The notes beneath the pieces are model-generated. The model saw only the letters and a program-made list of their open reading frames with translations, was not told where the DNA came from and did not search any database. Positions 6,210 through 16,203 of a DNA stretch of 64,000 bases are shown here, one piece after another. A program made the translations under genes and the position numbers. Source of the stretch: Gammaproteobacteria bacterium (lineage in GTDB: Bacteria; Pseudomonadota; Gammaproteobacteria; SZUA-140); assembly GCA_021648525.1 (NCBI GenBank), contig JAKISP010000005.1, positions 1 through 64,000 on the forward strand. Reading direction: 5' to 3'. Each line of letters opens with the position of its first letter. Within the stretch, counting starts at the first letter, position 1.

Positions 6210-7838
6210 ATGAATCCAGTAGCCAGAAAAAATGGTGCGCTAACCACCGTATTCGCAACATTGCTGCTAACGGCCTGTACGACATCCAGTCCAACGCAAA
6301 ACAAGCTTGAGGCGGAAGCGCCTGCACCCTCAACATCATCACTCCTCATGCTTGAGAAAAGCGATGGGATGCAGGATATGGCAGCCGTTAGCCATCTCTA
6401 TCATCGCGAGCTAAGAAAAAAAGAACTCGACCTCTCCATTATCACACCAGGGGAACAATACAGCACGATCACTGAAAATCGTCGAATTCAGGTGAGCGAT
6501 GAACCAGTCAGTACCTTTAGCATCGATGTCGATACTGCTGCGTATGCCAATGTTCGGCGTTTTATCAATGGCGGAAACCTGCCACCAAAGAATGCTGTAC
6601 GGGTTGAGGAGATGGTTAACTACTTTGATTACGACTATCCAGTACCAGAGAGTGAATCGACACCGTTTAATATCACTACTGAAATTGGCCCTACCCCATG
6701 GAATAACGGTAGTTATCTGTTGCATATTGGGATTCAGGGGTATGAACCGACCATCACCGAATCGCAGCCACGCAATCTTGTCTTTCTACTCGATGTTTCT
6801 GGCTCGATGAACGCTGCCAATAAATTAGGCTTATTGAAAAAGTCACTGCGCCTGTTAGTCAATCAATTAACATCTCAGGATCGAGTCGCTATTGTCGTTT
6901 ATGCGGGTGCATCCGGGGTGGTCCTTGAATCAACACCGGGCAACAGGCGTAGCGAAATCATCGATGCGATGGAACGCCTGCGTGCAGGAGGCTCAACCAA
7001 TGGCGGCGCAGGTATTGAACTCGCTTATTCGATTGCGCAACAGCACTTTAATAAAGATGGCATTAATCGCGTTATTCTCGCGACCGATGGCGACTTTAAC
7101 GTCGGCCCATCAAACACCGATGCACTAAAGGCTTTAATTAAAGAGAAAAAACGTTCCGGTGTCGGCCTGACGATTTTAGGTTTCGGCATGGGAAACTACA
7201 ACGACCAGCTATTAGAGAGCATCTCCAATGCAGGTGATGGCAATGCCGCCTATATCGACACCCTGCAGGAGGCTCAAAAGGTGCTGGTTGAGGAGATTGG
7301 CAGCACGCTGAGTACCATTGCGCGAGACACAAAGATTCAGATTGAATTTAACCCTGAAATAGTGAGCAGTTATCGCCTCGTCGGCTATGAGAACCGTCTG
7401 TTGAATAACGAAGACTTTAAAAATGACCACATCGATGCTGGTGATGTCGGCGCGGGTCACAGTGTTACCGCGCTCTATGAAATCATATTAACGGAGCCAC
7501 TTCGTTACAATTCCGCACCAACCAGAGCGCTGCCGTTTAATGGTGAACTCGCCTTTCTCAAGCTACGTTATAAACGCCCAGATGAAAGCAGTAGCATTGA
7601 GATGCAACATGCAATTGTCATGAGTGACCGCTATCAGCGATTAGCGGGTACCTCAAATAACTTTCGATTCACGGCAGCCGTCGCAGGCTTCGGGCAACGT
7701 CTCCGTAACAGCGATTCACTCGGCAGCTATTCGTACCCTGAGATATTAACATTAGCACAGCAGAGCAGAGGTGAAGATCTATTTGGGTATCGAGCAGAAT
7801 TTATTCAGCTGGTGAGCCTGGCGGATGCATTACAGTAA
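6210..7838 (+). CDS. YfbK-like von Willebrand factor A domain lipoprotein
   Basis: The 542-residue product has an N-terminal lipoprotein signal with lipobox LTAC (Cys23), a YfbK-type N-terminal region (SDEPVSTFSIDVDTAAYANV, residues 96-115), a VWA domain from about 188 with the metal-binding motif DVSGS (Asp195, Ser197, Ser199), and a C-terminal DUF3520-like region ending in LFGYRAEFIQLV. A strong ribosome site (AGGAGGTGA) precedes the ATG. Family members are envelope proteins of unclear function, sometimes linked to sigma factors or stress. It is divergent from the 310-residue gene. Confidence 0.9.
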   Translation: MNPVARKNGALTTVFATLLLTACTTSSPTQNKLEAEAPAPSTSSLLMLEKSDGMQDMAAVSHLYHRELRKKELDLSIITPGEQYSTITENRRIQVSDEPVSTFSIDVDTAAYANVRRFINGGNLPPKNAVRVEEMVNYFDYDYPVPESESTPFNITTEIGPTPWNNGSYLLHIGIQGYEPTITESQPRNLVFLLDVSGSMNAANKLGLLKKSLRLLVNQLTSQDRVAIVVYAGASGVVLESTPGNRRSEIIDAMERLRAGGSTNGGAGIELAYSIAQQHFNKDGINRVILATDGDFNVGPSNTDALKALIKEKKRSGVGLTILGFGMGNYNDQLLESISNAGDGNAAYIDTLQEAQKVLVEEIGSTLSTIARDTKIQIEFNPEIVSSYRLVGYENRLLNNEDFKNDHIDAGDVGAGHSVTALYEIILTEPLRYNSAPTRALPFNGELAFLKLRYKRPDESSSIEMQHAIVMSDRYQRLAGTSNNFRFTAAVAGFGQRLRNSDSLGSYSYPEILTLAQQSRGEDLFGYRAEFIQLVSLADALQ

Positions 7839-7839
7839 A

Positions 7840-8030
7840 CAATTCGTGGAAATGGGGTTTGAATCGACTGTCCAGCTTATATCCATGTCACTTAAAGCGC
7901 CAAGGTATTCATCCTTTGTAATAATCAACCAGTGCAGCCGTTACACAAGGCACAGAACTCGTTCCACTAACGACCAGCACATTTTTCTCCTTTGCCTGCT
8001 TAAAATGGTGGATAAAAGTGGACACGATGA
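7840..8030 (-). pseudogene. Probable saccharopine dehydrogenase-like relic
   Basis: The minus strand reads KEKNVLVVSGTSSVPCVTAA and LVDYYK at about 7920-8000. A stop and frame change follow, and the next frame reads DEYLGALSDMDISWTVDS. The phrase VLVVSGTSSVPxxxAAxVD is typical of the NADP-binding part of saccharopine-dehydrogenase-family proteins. The surrounding frame is short and broken, so this is a remnant about 60 residues long of a gene normally over 350 residues. The call rests on a short motif. Confidence 0.4.
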
Positions 8031-8061
8031 GAATGAAAAACAGATAACTCATTGATTTTAC

Positions 8062-8138
8062 TGGCGCCCCGAAGAGGATTCGAACCTCTGGCCTTCCCCT
8101 TAGGAGGGGGACGCTCTATCCAGCTGAGCTATCGGGGC
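8062..8138 (-). tRNA. tRNA-Arg(CCT)
   Basis: The reverse complement folds as a cloverleaf. The acceptor stem is GCCCCGA/TCGGGGC, the D-arm GCTC..GAGC, the anticodon stem TCCCC/GGGGA with loop CTCCTAA (anticodon CCT), and the T-arm AGAGG-TTCGAAT-CCTCT. An encoded CCA end is present. It reads AGG codons. Confidence 0.97.
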
Positions 8139-8164
8139 ATTTTTCTGCTATCAGATCAAAGATA

Positions 8165-8248
8165 TGAGACCTTTGCACGATTGTTCTTCTGCTCTCTGGC
8201 GGTATTACCTTGCTAGAGAAAAAAATTCATGCTTGTGCAAAGGGTTCA
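8165..8248. repeat. Small element with imperfect terminal inverted repeats
   Basis: GAGACCTTTGCAC near 8167 and GTGCAAAGGGTTC near 8235 are inverted copies (CCTTTGCAC shared exactly) about 85 bp apart, with further weak similarity inward. The ends resemble those of IS5-type elements as I remember them. It sits directly upstream of tRNA-Arg. A MITE or solo IS remnant is likely, but no target duplication is clear. Confidence 0.4.
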
Positions 8249-8318
8249 TTATAACGAATTTTAATCATGCCATGTAGTCATTATGCATTAACCTGCCGTA
8301 TTCAAAATTAATAGCGGT

Positions 8319-11300
8319 TCATGACCAGCCTTCAATTACCTTTCTAACTACTTCAAGATTAATCGGCTTTGTGATGTAGTCATCCATGCCAGCATCCAGG
8401 CACTTTTCACGATCCCCAGGCAGGGCATGCGCTGTCATCGCAACAATCGGTATACGCTTAATATCAGGATTATCTTTTTCCAGGCGGCGCTGTTGCCGCG
8501 CTGCGGCATAACCATCGACCCCAGGCATCTGGCAGTCCATTAGCACCAGTCGATAGTTGTGTTCTGGGTTTGATAAGGCCAATAACGCTTCACGACCATT
8601 ATTGGCAATATCTGCACTGACACCTAGCTTTTTCAATATTGAAATAACCACTTTTTGATTGACAAGATTATCTTCTGCAACCAACACTGATGCACTCTCT
8701 TTTTCATGCTCAACGACGATATCATTCTTAGTATCAACTATTATTTTATCGCGTTGATAAGTCTTCTCTCCCTCCCCCTTCAATAGCCATTTAATACTGG
8801 ATTGCAGCTTATCAGGAAGAACCGGGCGGGATATAAAACCAATATCTCTGTCAAGTGAACGATCAATAAAAGGGCTAAAACAAAAATCATCGATCTCAAC
8901 AAAAAGGCATTTAAGCTTTACTTTAACCACTGTCTTTATGATGCCCTGCACGTATCGTTCAAAATCATCGTACTGCTGTCGGTCGAGGTCAACGATAAGG
9001 ATTGATTTTTCCGCTGTCAGCTCGCCAGAAAAACCAGCAATAATCTCATCTGCCGTTATTTGTTTTACGGGTAATTGCCAATCATCAAGCTGTATCAGCA
9101 AGGCTTTGTTAGTTGTATTATGCTCGGATAGAACAAATACCCGTTCCAGCTCAATGGGTGAAGATTCAATATCACATCCACCTCGGGTTACATCCACCGT
9201 GAAGGAAAAGCAGCTCCCTTTTCCTGGCTCAGATGTAACTGAAATCTCTCCTCCCATTAACTCAACAAAACGCTTAGAGATAGAAAGACCCAGACCCGTA
9301 CCGCCATAGTTTCTTCTTTCTGAGTTATCAGCCTGTATAAATTCATCAAAAATCATCTCACTATCAATCGCTTCAATACCGATACCCGTATCAGCCACAT
9401 CAAAATTCAGAATAAAATGATCTGATGCCATTGAATCAAGTGATACCGTCACTAAAATTCCACCACGCTCAGTAAACTTAACTGCATTGCTGAGTAAATT
9501 TGAGAGCACCTGCCTTAAACGACCACCATCACCATAAACATATTTCGGTATTTTACCTGAGATAGCACAGGCAACTTCAATATCAGGGTTATGCAGTGTC
9601 TTTGATGTAATGCTGACAGCCGCCTCAACTAATTGATAAAGATCGAAGTCATTGCAATCAAGCGTCATACAACCAGCTTCCATCTTAGATAGATCCAGCA
9701 CATCATTTAATAGCGCCAGAAGAATTTCACCGGAAGAATACGCGGATTCAATATAGTCTTGCTGCTCACTATTGAGTTCAGTATCACGTACAAGATTCAG
9801 CATCCCCAATACGCCATTAATAGGTGTTCTAATTTCATGGCTCATCATCGCTAAAAACTCGGCCTTACTGCGCGCAGCAACAAGCGCCTCATCTCTCGCC
9901 CGAACAAGTTCTTTATTCACTTTTGTGAGGTCATCGGTATGAGAGTCAACGACCGACTCGAGCTCTGAATATGACAGGTGCATGTTTTTTTCTATCATTT
10001 TTCTTTCAGTAACATCACGAAAAATAGCGATAAAAACACGGTTTTTATCGCTAAACATCTCACTAGTGGCGAGTTCCATGTGAAATGAATCACCATTTTT
10101 TTTAATCCCAATCACATCTCTTGGCCCGACACCCAGAATTCTTCGATTACGAGATTGAATGTATTTATTTAAATAACCATCATGGGCCTCTTTATCCTGA
10201 ATGTTCATCAAAGTTGAAATATTTTCACCCAGCATTTCACTCGCCTTCCAACCAAAAATATTTTCAGCGGCTGGGTTAAATGTCAGAATATTACCTCTTT
10301 CGTCGGATGTGATAATGCCTTCAGCTATATTGTTAATCACCGCACGAAGATTTTCCTGAACATCACGTATTTTATTTTGCTTTTTTACTCGATCTGAAAT
10401 ATCACGAACGATGATCGTATAAACATCATTATCTGAAATTTTAACGCAAGTCACGTAAAGCTCTACTTCCAGAAACACATTGTTTTTTGATATTGCATTA
10501 GTCTCCAGGAATTTAGATGGCGTGCTGTCAGTAGAAAATTCAGAATATGAGTCACTATGTGAGTCCTTTGGTGAGTAATCTGGGAATAAGAAACCAATCC
10601 CCTTTTCTAGTACATCATCTTCAGAATATCCAAAGAGTTCTTTTATTGCCTGATTAATATCAGTAATAACAGCATGGCTATCACAAATAACCACGCCATC
10701 TGTAGAAGCATTAATGATGCTATGCATCTTAAGCTCGCTCTTCTTTAAATCTTCATTAATAGCTTGATTACACTCTTTTGACTCGCTTAAATCCGATTCT
10801 TTCTGCGCGATTTTTTCCATTAGTTTTTGATTAGAAACATTCCTTAATTTATTTGATCTATTCAAAAGCTCAAACATCATAATCAAAGCCGCAATAAAAA
10901 TAATAAGCAATAATACATTTACCTTATAATTTTTATCCATAATGGCGAATGCCATTTTATTCGCACCACGCCACTCATCATCAGTTCCAACTACCCATCG
11001 TCCCCAGAGCTTTCGACTGCCAATCACATCGTTAAACTCGTAAATTTCACCCACATTCCTGGCCGAAGAGAAATTAAGGTATTGAATAATATTGCCAGAG
11101 ATATACTTAACTTCATCAAACTGTAAATAGTACCCCTTCAACAGCGTACCCTGTAACTGGTCAATATCAATGATAAATGTTGCCATTATTGGCGCAACAT
11201 CTGCCATCTGATTGTCAATAAAGGTAGAGTAATAGAGATGATTAAGACGTTGATCAGATGTCGTGCTAATGATTTCAGATTGATCTTTAACATCAAGGCC

Positions 11301-11741
11301 CGCACCATACTGAGATAGCCATTCATAGTGTTTTTGAATATGAACATTATCGAATGTATATGGTTTTACAGAAAGCATTGCTCTGCTTATAAAGCGACCT
11401 TCATATTGCGTGACAATAATATCACTTAACAGAATGTCCACTTGCAGGCGAGCGATTTCCTCGCGCAATGCCTTATCATGCTCCACTGTGGTAGCAATTG
11501 TGTTCACATCAATATCACTAGTCGTGTGCTGTCTGGCGATACGGTGAAGCACTCCAGCAACCTCTAACTCAATCAATTCAATTTCCCGTTCCACTGACGT
11601 CATTATGTGCTCAACATGAATACCCTCTTCTTGCTTGAAGCTAACAGTGAGTTCAGATAATTGCTGATTATGGAGCAATGTCATGATAATAATGGCAATA
11701 AAGCCAAAAATAACCACGACTCCCTGTCCAGTTCTGTTCAT
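8319..11741 (-). CDS. Hybrid sensor histidine kinase with two PAS and two receiver domains
   Basis: The 1140-residue membrane kinase has TM1 at about 8-25, a periplasmic sensor of about 240 residues, and TM2 at about 272-292 (LLLIIFIAALIMMFELL). A helical linker, PAS at about 340-460 and PAS at about 465-590 follow. HisKA carries MMSHEIRTPINGVLGM (His about 635), and HATPase lies at about 735-850 (DTGIGI, GTGLGLSISKR). A degenerate receiver-like region (870-985) lacks the usual acidic pair. The C-terminal receiver (1015-1138) has EDN, LMDCQMPGVDG (phospho-Asp) and the conserved Thr and Lys (MTAH, ITKP). There is no Hpt domain, so a separate phosphotransfer protein is expected. It is transcribed away from the aldolase gene; no cognate regulator is adjacent. 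Confidence 0.95.
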   Translation of the reverse strand: MNRTGQGVVVIFGFIAIIIMTLLHNQQLSELTVSFKQEEGIHVEHIMTSVEREIELIELEVAGVLHRIARQHTTSDIDVNTIATTVEHDKALREEIARLQVDILLSDIIVTQYEGRFISRAMLSVKPYTFDNVHIQKHYEWLSQYGAGLDVKDQSEIISTTSDQRLNHLYYSTFIDNQMADVAPIMATFIIDIDQLQGTLLKGYYLQFDEVKYISGNIIQYLNFSSARNVGEIYEFNDVIGSRKLWGRWVVGTDDEWRGANKMAFAIMDKNYKVNVLLLIIFIAALIMMFELLNRSNKLRNVSNQKLMEKIAQKESDLSESKECNQAINEDLKKSELKMHSIINASTDGVVICDSHAVITDINQAIKELFGYSEDDVLEKGIGFLFPDYSPKDSHSDSYSEFSTDSTPSKFLETNAISKNNVFLEVELYVTCVKISDNDVYTIIVRDISDRVKKQNKIRDVQENLRAVINNIAEGIITSDERGNILTFNPAAENIFGWKASEMLGENISTLMNIQDKEAHDGYLNKYIQSRNRRILGVGPRDVIGIKKNGDSFHMELATSEMFSDKNRVFIAIFRDVTERKMIEKNMHLSYSELESVVDSHTDDLTKVNKELVRARDEALVAARSKAEFLAMMSHEIRTPINGVLGMLNLVRDTELNSEQQDYIESAYSSGEILLALLNDVLDLSKMEAGCMTLDCNDFDLYQLVEAAVSITSKTLHNPDIEVACAISGKIPKYVYGDGGRLRQVLSNLLSNAVKFTERGGILVTVSLDSMASDHFILNFDVADTGIGIEAIDSEMIFDEFIQADNSERRNYGGTGLGLSISKRFVELMGGEISVTSEPGKGSCFSFTVDVTRGGCDIESSPIELERVFVLSEHNTTNKALLIQLDDWQLPVKQITADEIIAGFSGELTAEKSILIVDLDRQQYDDFERYVQGIIKTVVKVKLKCLFVEIDDFCFSPFIDRSLDRDIGFISRPVLPDKLQSSIKWLLKGEGEKTYQRDKIIVDTKNDIVVEHEKESASVLVAEDNLVNQKVVISILKKLGVSADIANNGREALLALSNPEHNYRLVLMDCQMPGVDGYAAARQQRRLEKDNPDIKRIPIVAMTAHALPGDREKCLDAGMDDYITKPINLEVVRKVIEGWS

Positions 11742-12030
11742 TTTGATGATCTAACCTGGCTTAAAATACTTTCATATATCATTTTTATTCTATTACTCAG
11801 CAAGACAACCTCCCTGTACACCGTTCCACGTTTCCACCATCACACAGTGATTCGAGTCATTTTTCAGCTAAATACCCGTGCTTTTCATATCGGCATTTAA
11901 TTAGCTGGCATTAGAGATAACATTATGATTTTGCGATATAATTCATAAAAAATTCATTACAGCCATTTTATAATATAACGAATATACCGGGTATTTCCTT
12001 TTCAATTAGCTATCAGGACCTCTACTGACA

Positions 12031-14022
12031 ATGGATTCAAGCAAAATTAGTAATCGCTGGAATGACGATGACGCCGCAAAATTAACGGATGACCTGGCAC
12101 TACGTGTCTATACATCTCGCCTGTTAGGTCAGGATAAAACACTGGTACTGCATGGCGGCGGCAATACATCCGTCAAGATTGAAGAGACCAGCATTACGGG
12201 TGAACGGGAAGAGATTCTTTATGTGAAAGGTAGTGGCTGGGACCTTGAGACAATTGAGGCACCTGGTTTTTCACCGGTCAGATTGCAACATCTTATTAAA
12301 CTCGCAAATCTTGAGCAGCTGTCAGATATCGATATGGTTAATGAGCTTCGTACACATATGACTCGAGCATCTGCACCAACCCCTTCTGTTGAAGCAATAC
12401 TGCATGCAACTATTCCACATAAATTTGTTGATCATACCCACGCCAATGACGTGGTCTCGATCACAAATACCAAAGATGGTGAGGCACGTATCCGTGAAAT
12501 ATATGGCGATGATGTGGTGGTTATCCCGTATGTGATGCCCGGCTTTGATCTCGCTCGCTTATGCGCCGAGCGCTTCAGTGAAGAGGCGACAGATAAAACC
12601 ATTGGGATGATTTTATTGAATCACGGTGTGTTTTCATTTGGTGAAACGGCTAAATTATCATACGACCGCATGATCGACCTCGTTTCGCGTGCCAAAGAAT
12701 ATTTACATCAATATAACGCCTGGCAAGTGATTGATAACGAGCAAGTGTCTATACAACCCAATACTAATATCAACGCCCTTTCCAGGCTACGCCACGAGGC
12801 GTCTACTGCAGCTGGCGCGTCAATGCTACTCAGCAGCCACACTGAAAGCGCATCCATCGCATTTTCACAACATAATGACCTTAAAACGATCAGCCAATCG
12901 GGGCCAGCAACACCAGACCACGTCATTCGAACAAAACGTGTGCCGCAACTTGGACGAGATATTAGCCAATACAGCACCGCTTATACCGCCTACTTTAATC
13001 AACAAGCTGCCCTGGCCAGTGAACCAAAATCGATCCTTGATACCTGCCCTCGCGTGATTATCGATCCAGAGTTAGGACTATGCACGCTAGGAAAAAGTGG
13101 CAAAGAGAGCGATATTATTGCGGATATTTACCGTCACACCATCAATATTATCCTGCGTGCTGAGAAGCTTGGCGGTTACCAGGCACTGCCCGCAAATGAT
13201 ATTTTTGATGTTGAATACTGGAGTCTTGAACAGGCAAAATTACAGAAGCCGGGTTCAGCGCCTGCCTTTGCTGGTGAAGTGGTACTCATTACCGGCGCGG
13301 CTTCAGGTATTGGTAAAGCCTGTGTCGAGAAATTCATTAAAAAAGGTGCTGCGGTGATTGGTCTTGATATTAATGAAGCCATTACCGAGCTTCACACCAG
13401 TGCCAGTTATATCGGCATTATATGTGACATCACCTCAGCAGAACAACTGACTGCCGCCCTTGAAAAAGGTGTTAGCCGTTTTGGCGGCATCGACATGTTA
13501 GTGCTTAATGCGGGTATATTCCCGGCTAGTCATCGCATAGATGCGCTGAGTGATGATCTATGGTCGACAGTCATGTCAATCAATCTGGATGCAAATCTAC
13601 GCATCATGCGTCAGTGTCATCCACTGCTAAAACGCGCTTACAAGGGTGGACGTGTCGTGGTGATCGGTTCTAAAAATATTGCCGCACCGGGTCCTGGTGC
13701 TGCAGCCTATTCGGCATCCAAAGCGGCACTTGGCCAGCTGGCACGCGTGGCGGCACTTGAATGGAGTGCAGATAATATTCGTATTAACAGTATCCATCCT
13801 GATGCTGTTTTTGATACCGCTATCTGGAGTGATGAAGTACTTGAATCCAGAGCGAGTCATTACAATATGAGTATTGAGGATTACAAAAAGAAAAACTTAC
13901 TCAAAGTGGAAATCAGTTCTGATAACGTCGCTGCACTAGCAGCCGAGATGTGTGATGCGCTATTTTCAAAAACCACCGGCGCAAACATTCCGCTTGACGG
14001 CGGTAATGAGCGAGTCATTTAA
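12031..14022 (+). CDS. Bifunctional class II aldolase / short-chain dehydrogenase
   Basis: The 663-residue fusion has an N-terminal class II aldolase domain (about 25-230, with metal-site pattern VDHTHAND near residue 135) and a C-terminal SDR domain (about 420-663, with VLITGAASGIGKA and the catalytic YSASK). This is the family annotated as bifunctional rhamnulose-1-phosphate aldolase/dehydrogenase (YuxG-like, about 690 residues). The expected role is sugar-phosphate cleavage plus oxidation of the aldehyde product, but the real substrate cannot be read from sequence. No rhamnose isomerase or kinase gene lies nearby, so the gene may serve another deoxy-sugar or be moonlighting. The 289 bp upstream are AT-rich and shared with the kinase promoter. 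Confidence 0.9.
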   Translation: MDSSKISNRWNDDDAAKLTDDLALRVYTSRLLGQDKTLVLHGGGNTSVKIEETSITGEREEILYVKGSGWDLETIEAPGFSPVRLQHLIKLANLEQLSDIDMVNELRTHMTRASAPTPSVEAILHATIPHKFVDHTHANDVVSITNTKDGEARIREIYGDDVVVIPYVMPGFDLARLCAERFSEEATDKTIGMILLNHGVFSFGETAKLSYDRMIDLVSRAKEYLHQYNAWQVIDNEQVSIQPNTNINALSRLRHEASTAAGASMLLSSHTESASIAFSQHNDLKTISQSGPATPDHVIRTKRVPQLGRDISQYSTAYTAYFNQQAALASEPKSILDTCPRVIIDPELGLCTLGKSGKESDIIADIYRHTINIILRAEKLGGYQALPANDIFDVEYWSLEQAKLQKPGSAPAFAGEVVLITGAASGIGKACVEKFIKKGAAVIGLDINEAITELHTSASYIGIICDITSAEQLTAALEKGVSRFGGIDMLVLNAGIFPASHRIDALSDDLWSTVMSINLDANLRIMRQCHPLLKRAYKGGRVVVIGSKNIAAPGPGAAAYSASKAALGQLARVAALEWSADNIRINSIHPDAVFDTAIWSDEVLESRASHYNMSIEDYKKKNLLKVEISSDNVAALAAEMCDALFSKTTGANIPLDGGNERVI

Positions 14023-14040
14023 TCCATCACTAATAAACTG

Positions 14041-14069
14041 CGCCGTATTATCATCCAGACAATACGGCG
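14041..14069. terminator. Hairpin between convergent genes
   Basis: CGCCGTATT at 14041-14049 pairs perfectly with AATACGGCG at 14061-14069 across an 11-nt loop, between the convergent aldolase and TonB-receptor genes. The U-tract is weak (TTCT), so termination efficiency is uncertain. Confidence 0.5.
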
Positions 14070-14139
14070 TTCTAAAGTTATTCAGACGGCCAGAGGAAAT
14101 CAGCGATAGTGGTACTCTCAATCTACAATGGGCATTCCG

Positions 14140-16203
14140 CTAGTAGTTAAAATTCACCTCGGCATAAGCGCTTCGTCCTGGCATAGGGTAGTCATTGACG
14201 ATAGCTGCTCCCTGAGAATTATTGGCATCATAAACGGAAGGGCCTCTAATATCCTCATCAAACAGATTCCTTACCGAGAATGAAAAATCCATATTGAGCA
14301 GTAAATTACGCCGCCTTAGCGTGGTATCAACAACCGTATAATCTGAAATTTCAGCTCTTGGGTCTCCCTCAGCTCGTTTACGATCTGCAATCCATTTTAG
14401 CTGTGTACCTAACGACCACTGAGGTTGAAAATTCCAGTGAAAGCTTGAATAAATTTGCTGCTGAGGCGCATTGGGTACATCAACTCCCGTCACACTATCT
14501 TTTGCATTTTGAAATGCATAAAAGCTTCTCAACTGCAGTTTCGAATTCACATGCCAGGTGGCTTCAAGCTCAAAACCACTACCGTCCTGTTTGCCAGTAT
14601 TTTGAGCAGCCACGCCAAATGTTCTATCAATCAAATCTTCAATACGGTAATCAAAAACACTCAATACCAGATTAAATGTTCTCACAGGGCGATAATCGAT
14701 CACCGCTTCATAAGTTTCAATCTGTTCTGCATTTACATTAGTATTACCCACCGTAGGCAGGTTGTTGATAAAATAGAGTTCACTAAATGAAGGCGCCCGA
14801 AAAGCACGTCCATAAAGTATTTTAGTGGTGAGCTTCTGATGAGCCCGCCATATAACGGCTAAACGTGGATTAGTGGTATTGCCAAAATCAGAGTAGTCAT
14901 CATAGCGAACCCCTGCGGTCACAGCCCATGCTTCATTGACATCCCACTCATCCTGAAGCAGGATATGATTCACCGCTCTGGTTTGCCTTAACATAAAAAC
15001 ATTTGCAGGATCACCGCTAACATCAACCATTGATCCAAATGGTGTTAAACTTGGGGAAAAATTTTTGACCTCACGTGGATTCACCTCAAGCCACTCTGAG
15101 CCAGCACCGACCAGCAATCGATGTCCCGGGAAGTTTGTATAGTCAGCGCGAATCGAAAAATTCCCCTTATTTTGCGTCGCTCCGGGTGTACCCTTTACTC
15201 CATCCGGAAAAGGCCCAAATGCCGGAAATATTAGGAACTGAGAATCTATCTCCTGCACTTCGTAACTTAAACGTGTATCAATTCCAAGACCAGGCAGTAT
15301 ATTTTCTTTCCTGTTCTGAATATCGAGCAGGTTCAGCTCTGCTTTATCAAAATCAGTTGGGCTCGGTATAAAAGCGGCTCCTTGTCCGGTTCCCGCTTCA
15401 CCAAGATTCCAGTTCCAGATTTTGAACACCCACTCACTATTACTCAATGATACCTGAGTATTCGTATATGAATATTTAGTCTCAAGTGATGCGCGGCCTG
15501 TAAAGCCAATATTTTCATCATTGTAGGCAACAATCCGCGCTTCATCCCCATCACTACTATTGCTTTCAAGACTAAAACTAAGGTCCCATTCATTATCTAA
15601 ACGTACTGCATTTTGCAACCAGACTTCCTGTGTATTGAATGACCCCCGACGCCAGCCAAATTCTGTACCACTCAGCTCAGAAGCATTTTTTGTGATCACA
15701 TTAATCACCCCTGCAAATGCATCCGCCCCATAAAGGGCAGACCCCGGGCTACGCATAACCTCAACTCGGGCAATATTAGCAACAGACATACGAAATGCAG
15801 AAGGAGAAGAACCTGTTACGGCGTAAGTAATATCATGCCCATCTACGAGCACTAACACCTGGGAATTATCTGCGGTATGAATACCCCTGATTGAAAAATG
15901 GGGATCGAGACGCCCTAGCGGATCCGGGTATTGACTGACACCGGGTATCATCTCTAATATCTGTCGAAACTCAGTCACTCCCATTGCTTTAATATCAGCA
16001 GCCGTAATCACATTTACAACAGCGGGTGCTCGCGATAGTTTTTGAAGCTTGCCGGTTGCTATCTCAACTTCTATATCAAGCAGCTCATCCATAGAGAGTT
16101 CAAACATATCATCGCTTGATATGTCACTCCACGTTGCCGATGACATCGTTAAAGTAGCAATTAATCCGCAAGTTAAAATAAATGGTTTTGATTTTTTACT
16201 CAT
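14140..16203 (-). CDS. TonB-dependent outer-membrane receptor
   Basis: The 687-residue product has a signal peptide (to about residue 26), then a plug domain with SRAPAVVNVITAADIKAMGV, IPGVSQYPDP, FSIRGIHTADNSQVLVLVDG and the MRSPGSALYGADAFAGVINV signature. A 22-strand-type barrel follows, ending ...PMPGRSAYAEVNFNY with a terminal aromatic residue. It belongs to the group with N-terminal MDELLDIEVEIATGKLQK, common in marine and sulfur-oxidising Gammaproteobacteria and often found with YfiR-type proteins. The ligand is unknown: no siderophore or cobalamin genes are adjacent. Confidence 0.93.
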   Translation of the reverse strand: MSKKSKPFILTCGLIATLTMSSATWSDISSDDMFELSMDELLDIEVEIATGKLQKLSRAPAVVNVITAADIKAMGVTEFRQILEMIPGVSQYPDPLGRLDPHFSIRGIHTADNSQVLVLVDGHDITYAVTGSSPSAFRMSVANIARVEVMRSPGSALYGADAFAGVINVITKNASELSGTEFGWRRGSFNTQEVWLQNAVRLDNEWDLSFSLESNSSDGDEARIVAYNDENIGFTGRASLETKYSYTNTQVSLSNSEWVFKIWNWNLGEAGTGQGAAFIPSPTDFDKAELNLLDIQNRKENILPGLGIDTRLSYEVQEIDSQFLIFPAFGPFPDGVKGTPGATQNKGNFSIRADYTNFPGHRLLVGAGSEWLEVNPREVKNFSPSLTPFGSMVDVSGDPANVFMLRQTRAVNHILLQDEWDVNEAWAVTAGVRYDDYSDFGNTTNPRLAVIWRAHQKLTTKILYGRAFRAPSFSELYFINNLPTVGNTNVNAEQIETYEAVIDYRPVRTFNLVLSVFDYRIEDLIDRTFGVAAQNTGKQDGSGFELEATWHVNSKLQLRSFYAFQNAKDSVTGVDVPNAPQQQIYSSFHWNFQPQWSLGTQLKWIADRKRAEGDPRAEISDYTVVDTTLRRRNLLLNMDFSFSVRNLFDEDIRGPSVYDANNSQGAAIVNDYPMPGRSAYAEVNFNY

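Noticed and set aside
6411-7460. Overlapping ORFs within the VWA gene
   Set aside because: They lie inside a gene with clear domains and show no motif of their own.
7825-8055. 76-residue plus-strand ORF after the VWA gene
   Set aside because: No ribosome site, no motif, and the opposite strand holds a dehydrogenase-like relic that explains the open frame.
8062-8138. tRNA-Arg as an island attachment site
   Set aside because: No second copy of the tRNA 3' end was seen anywhere in the window.
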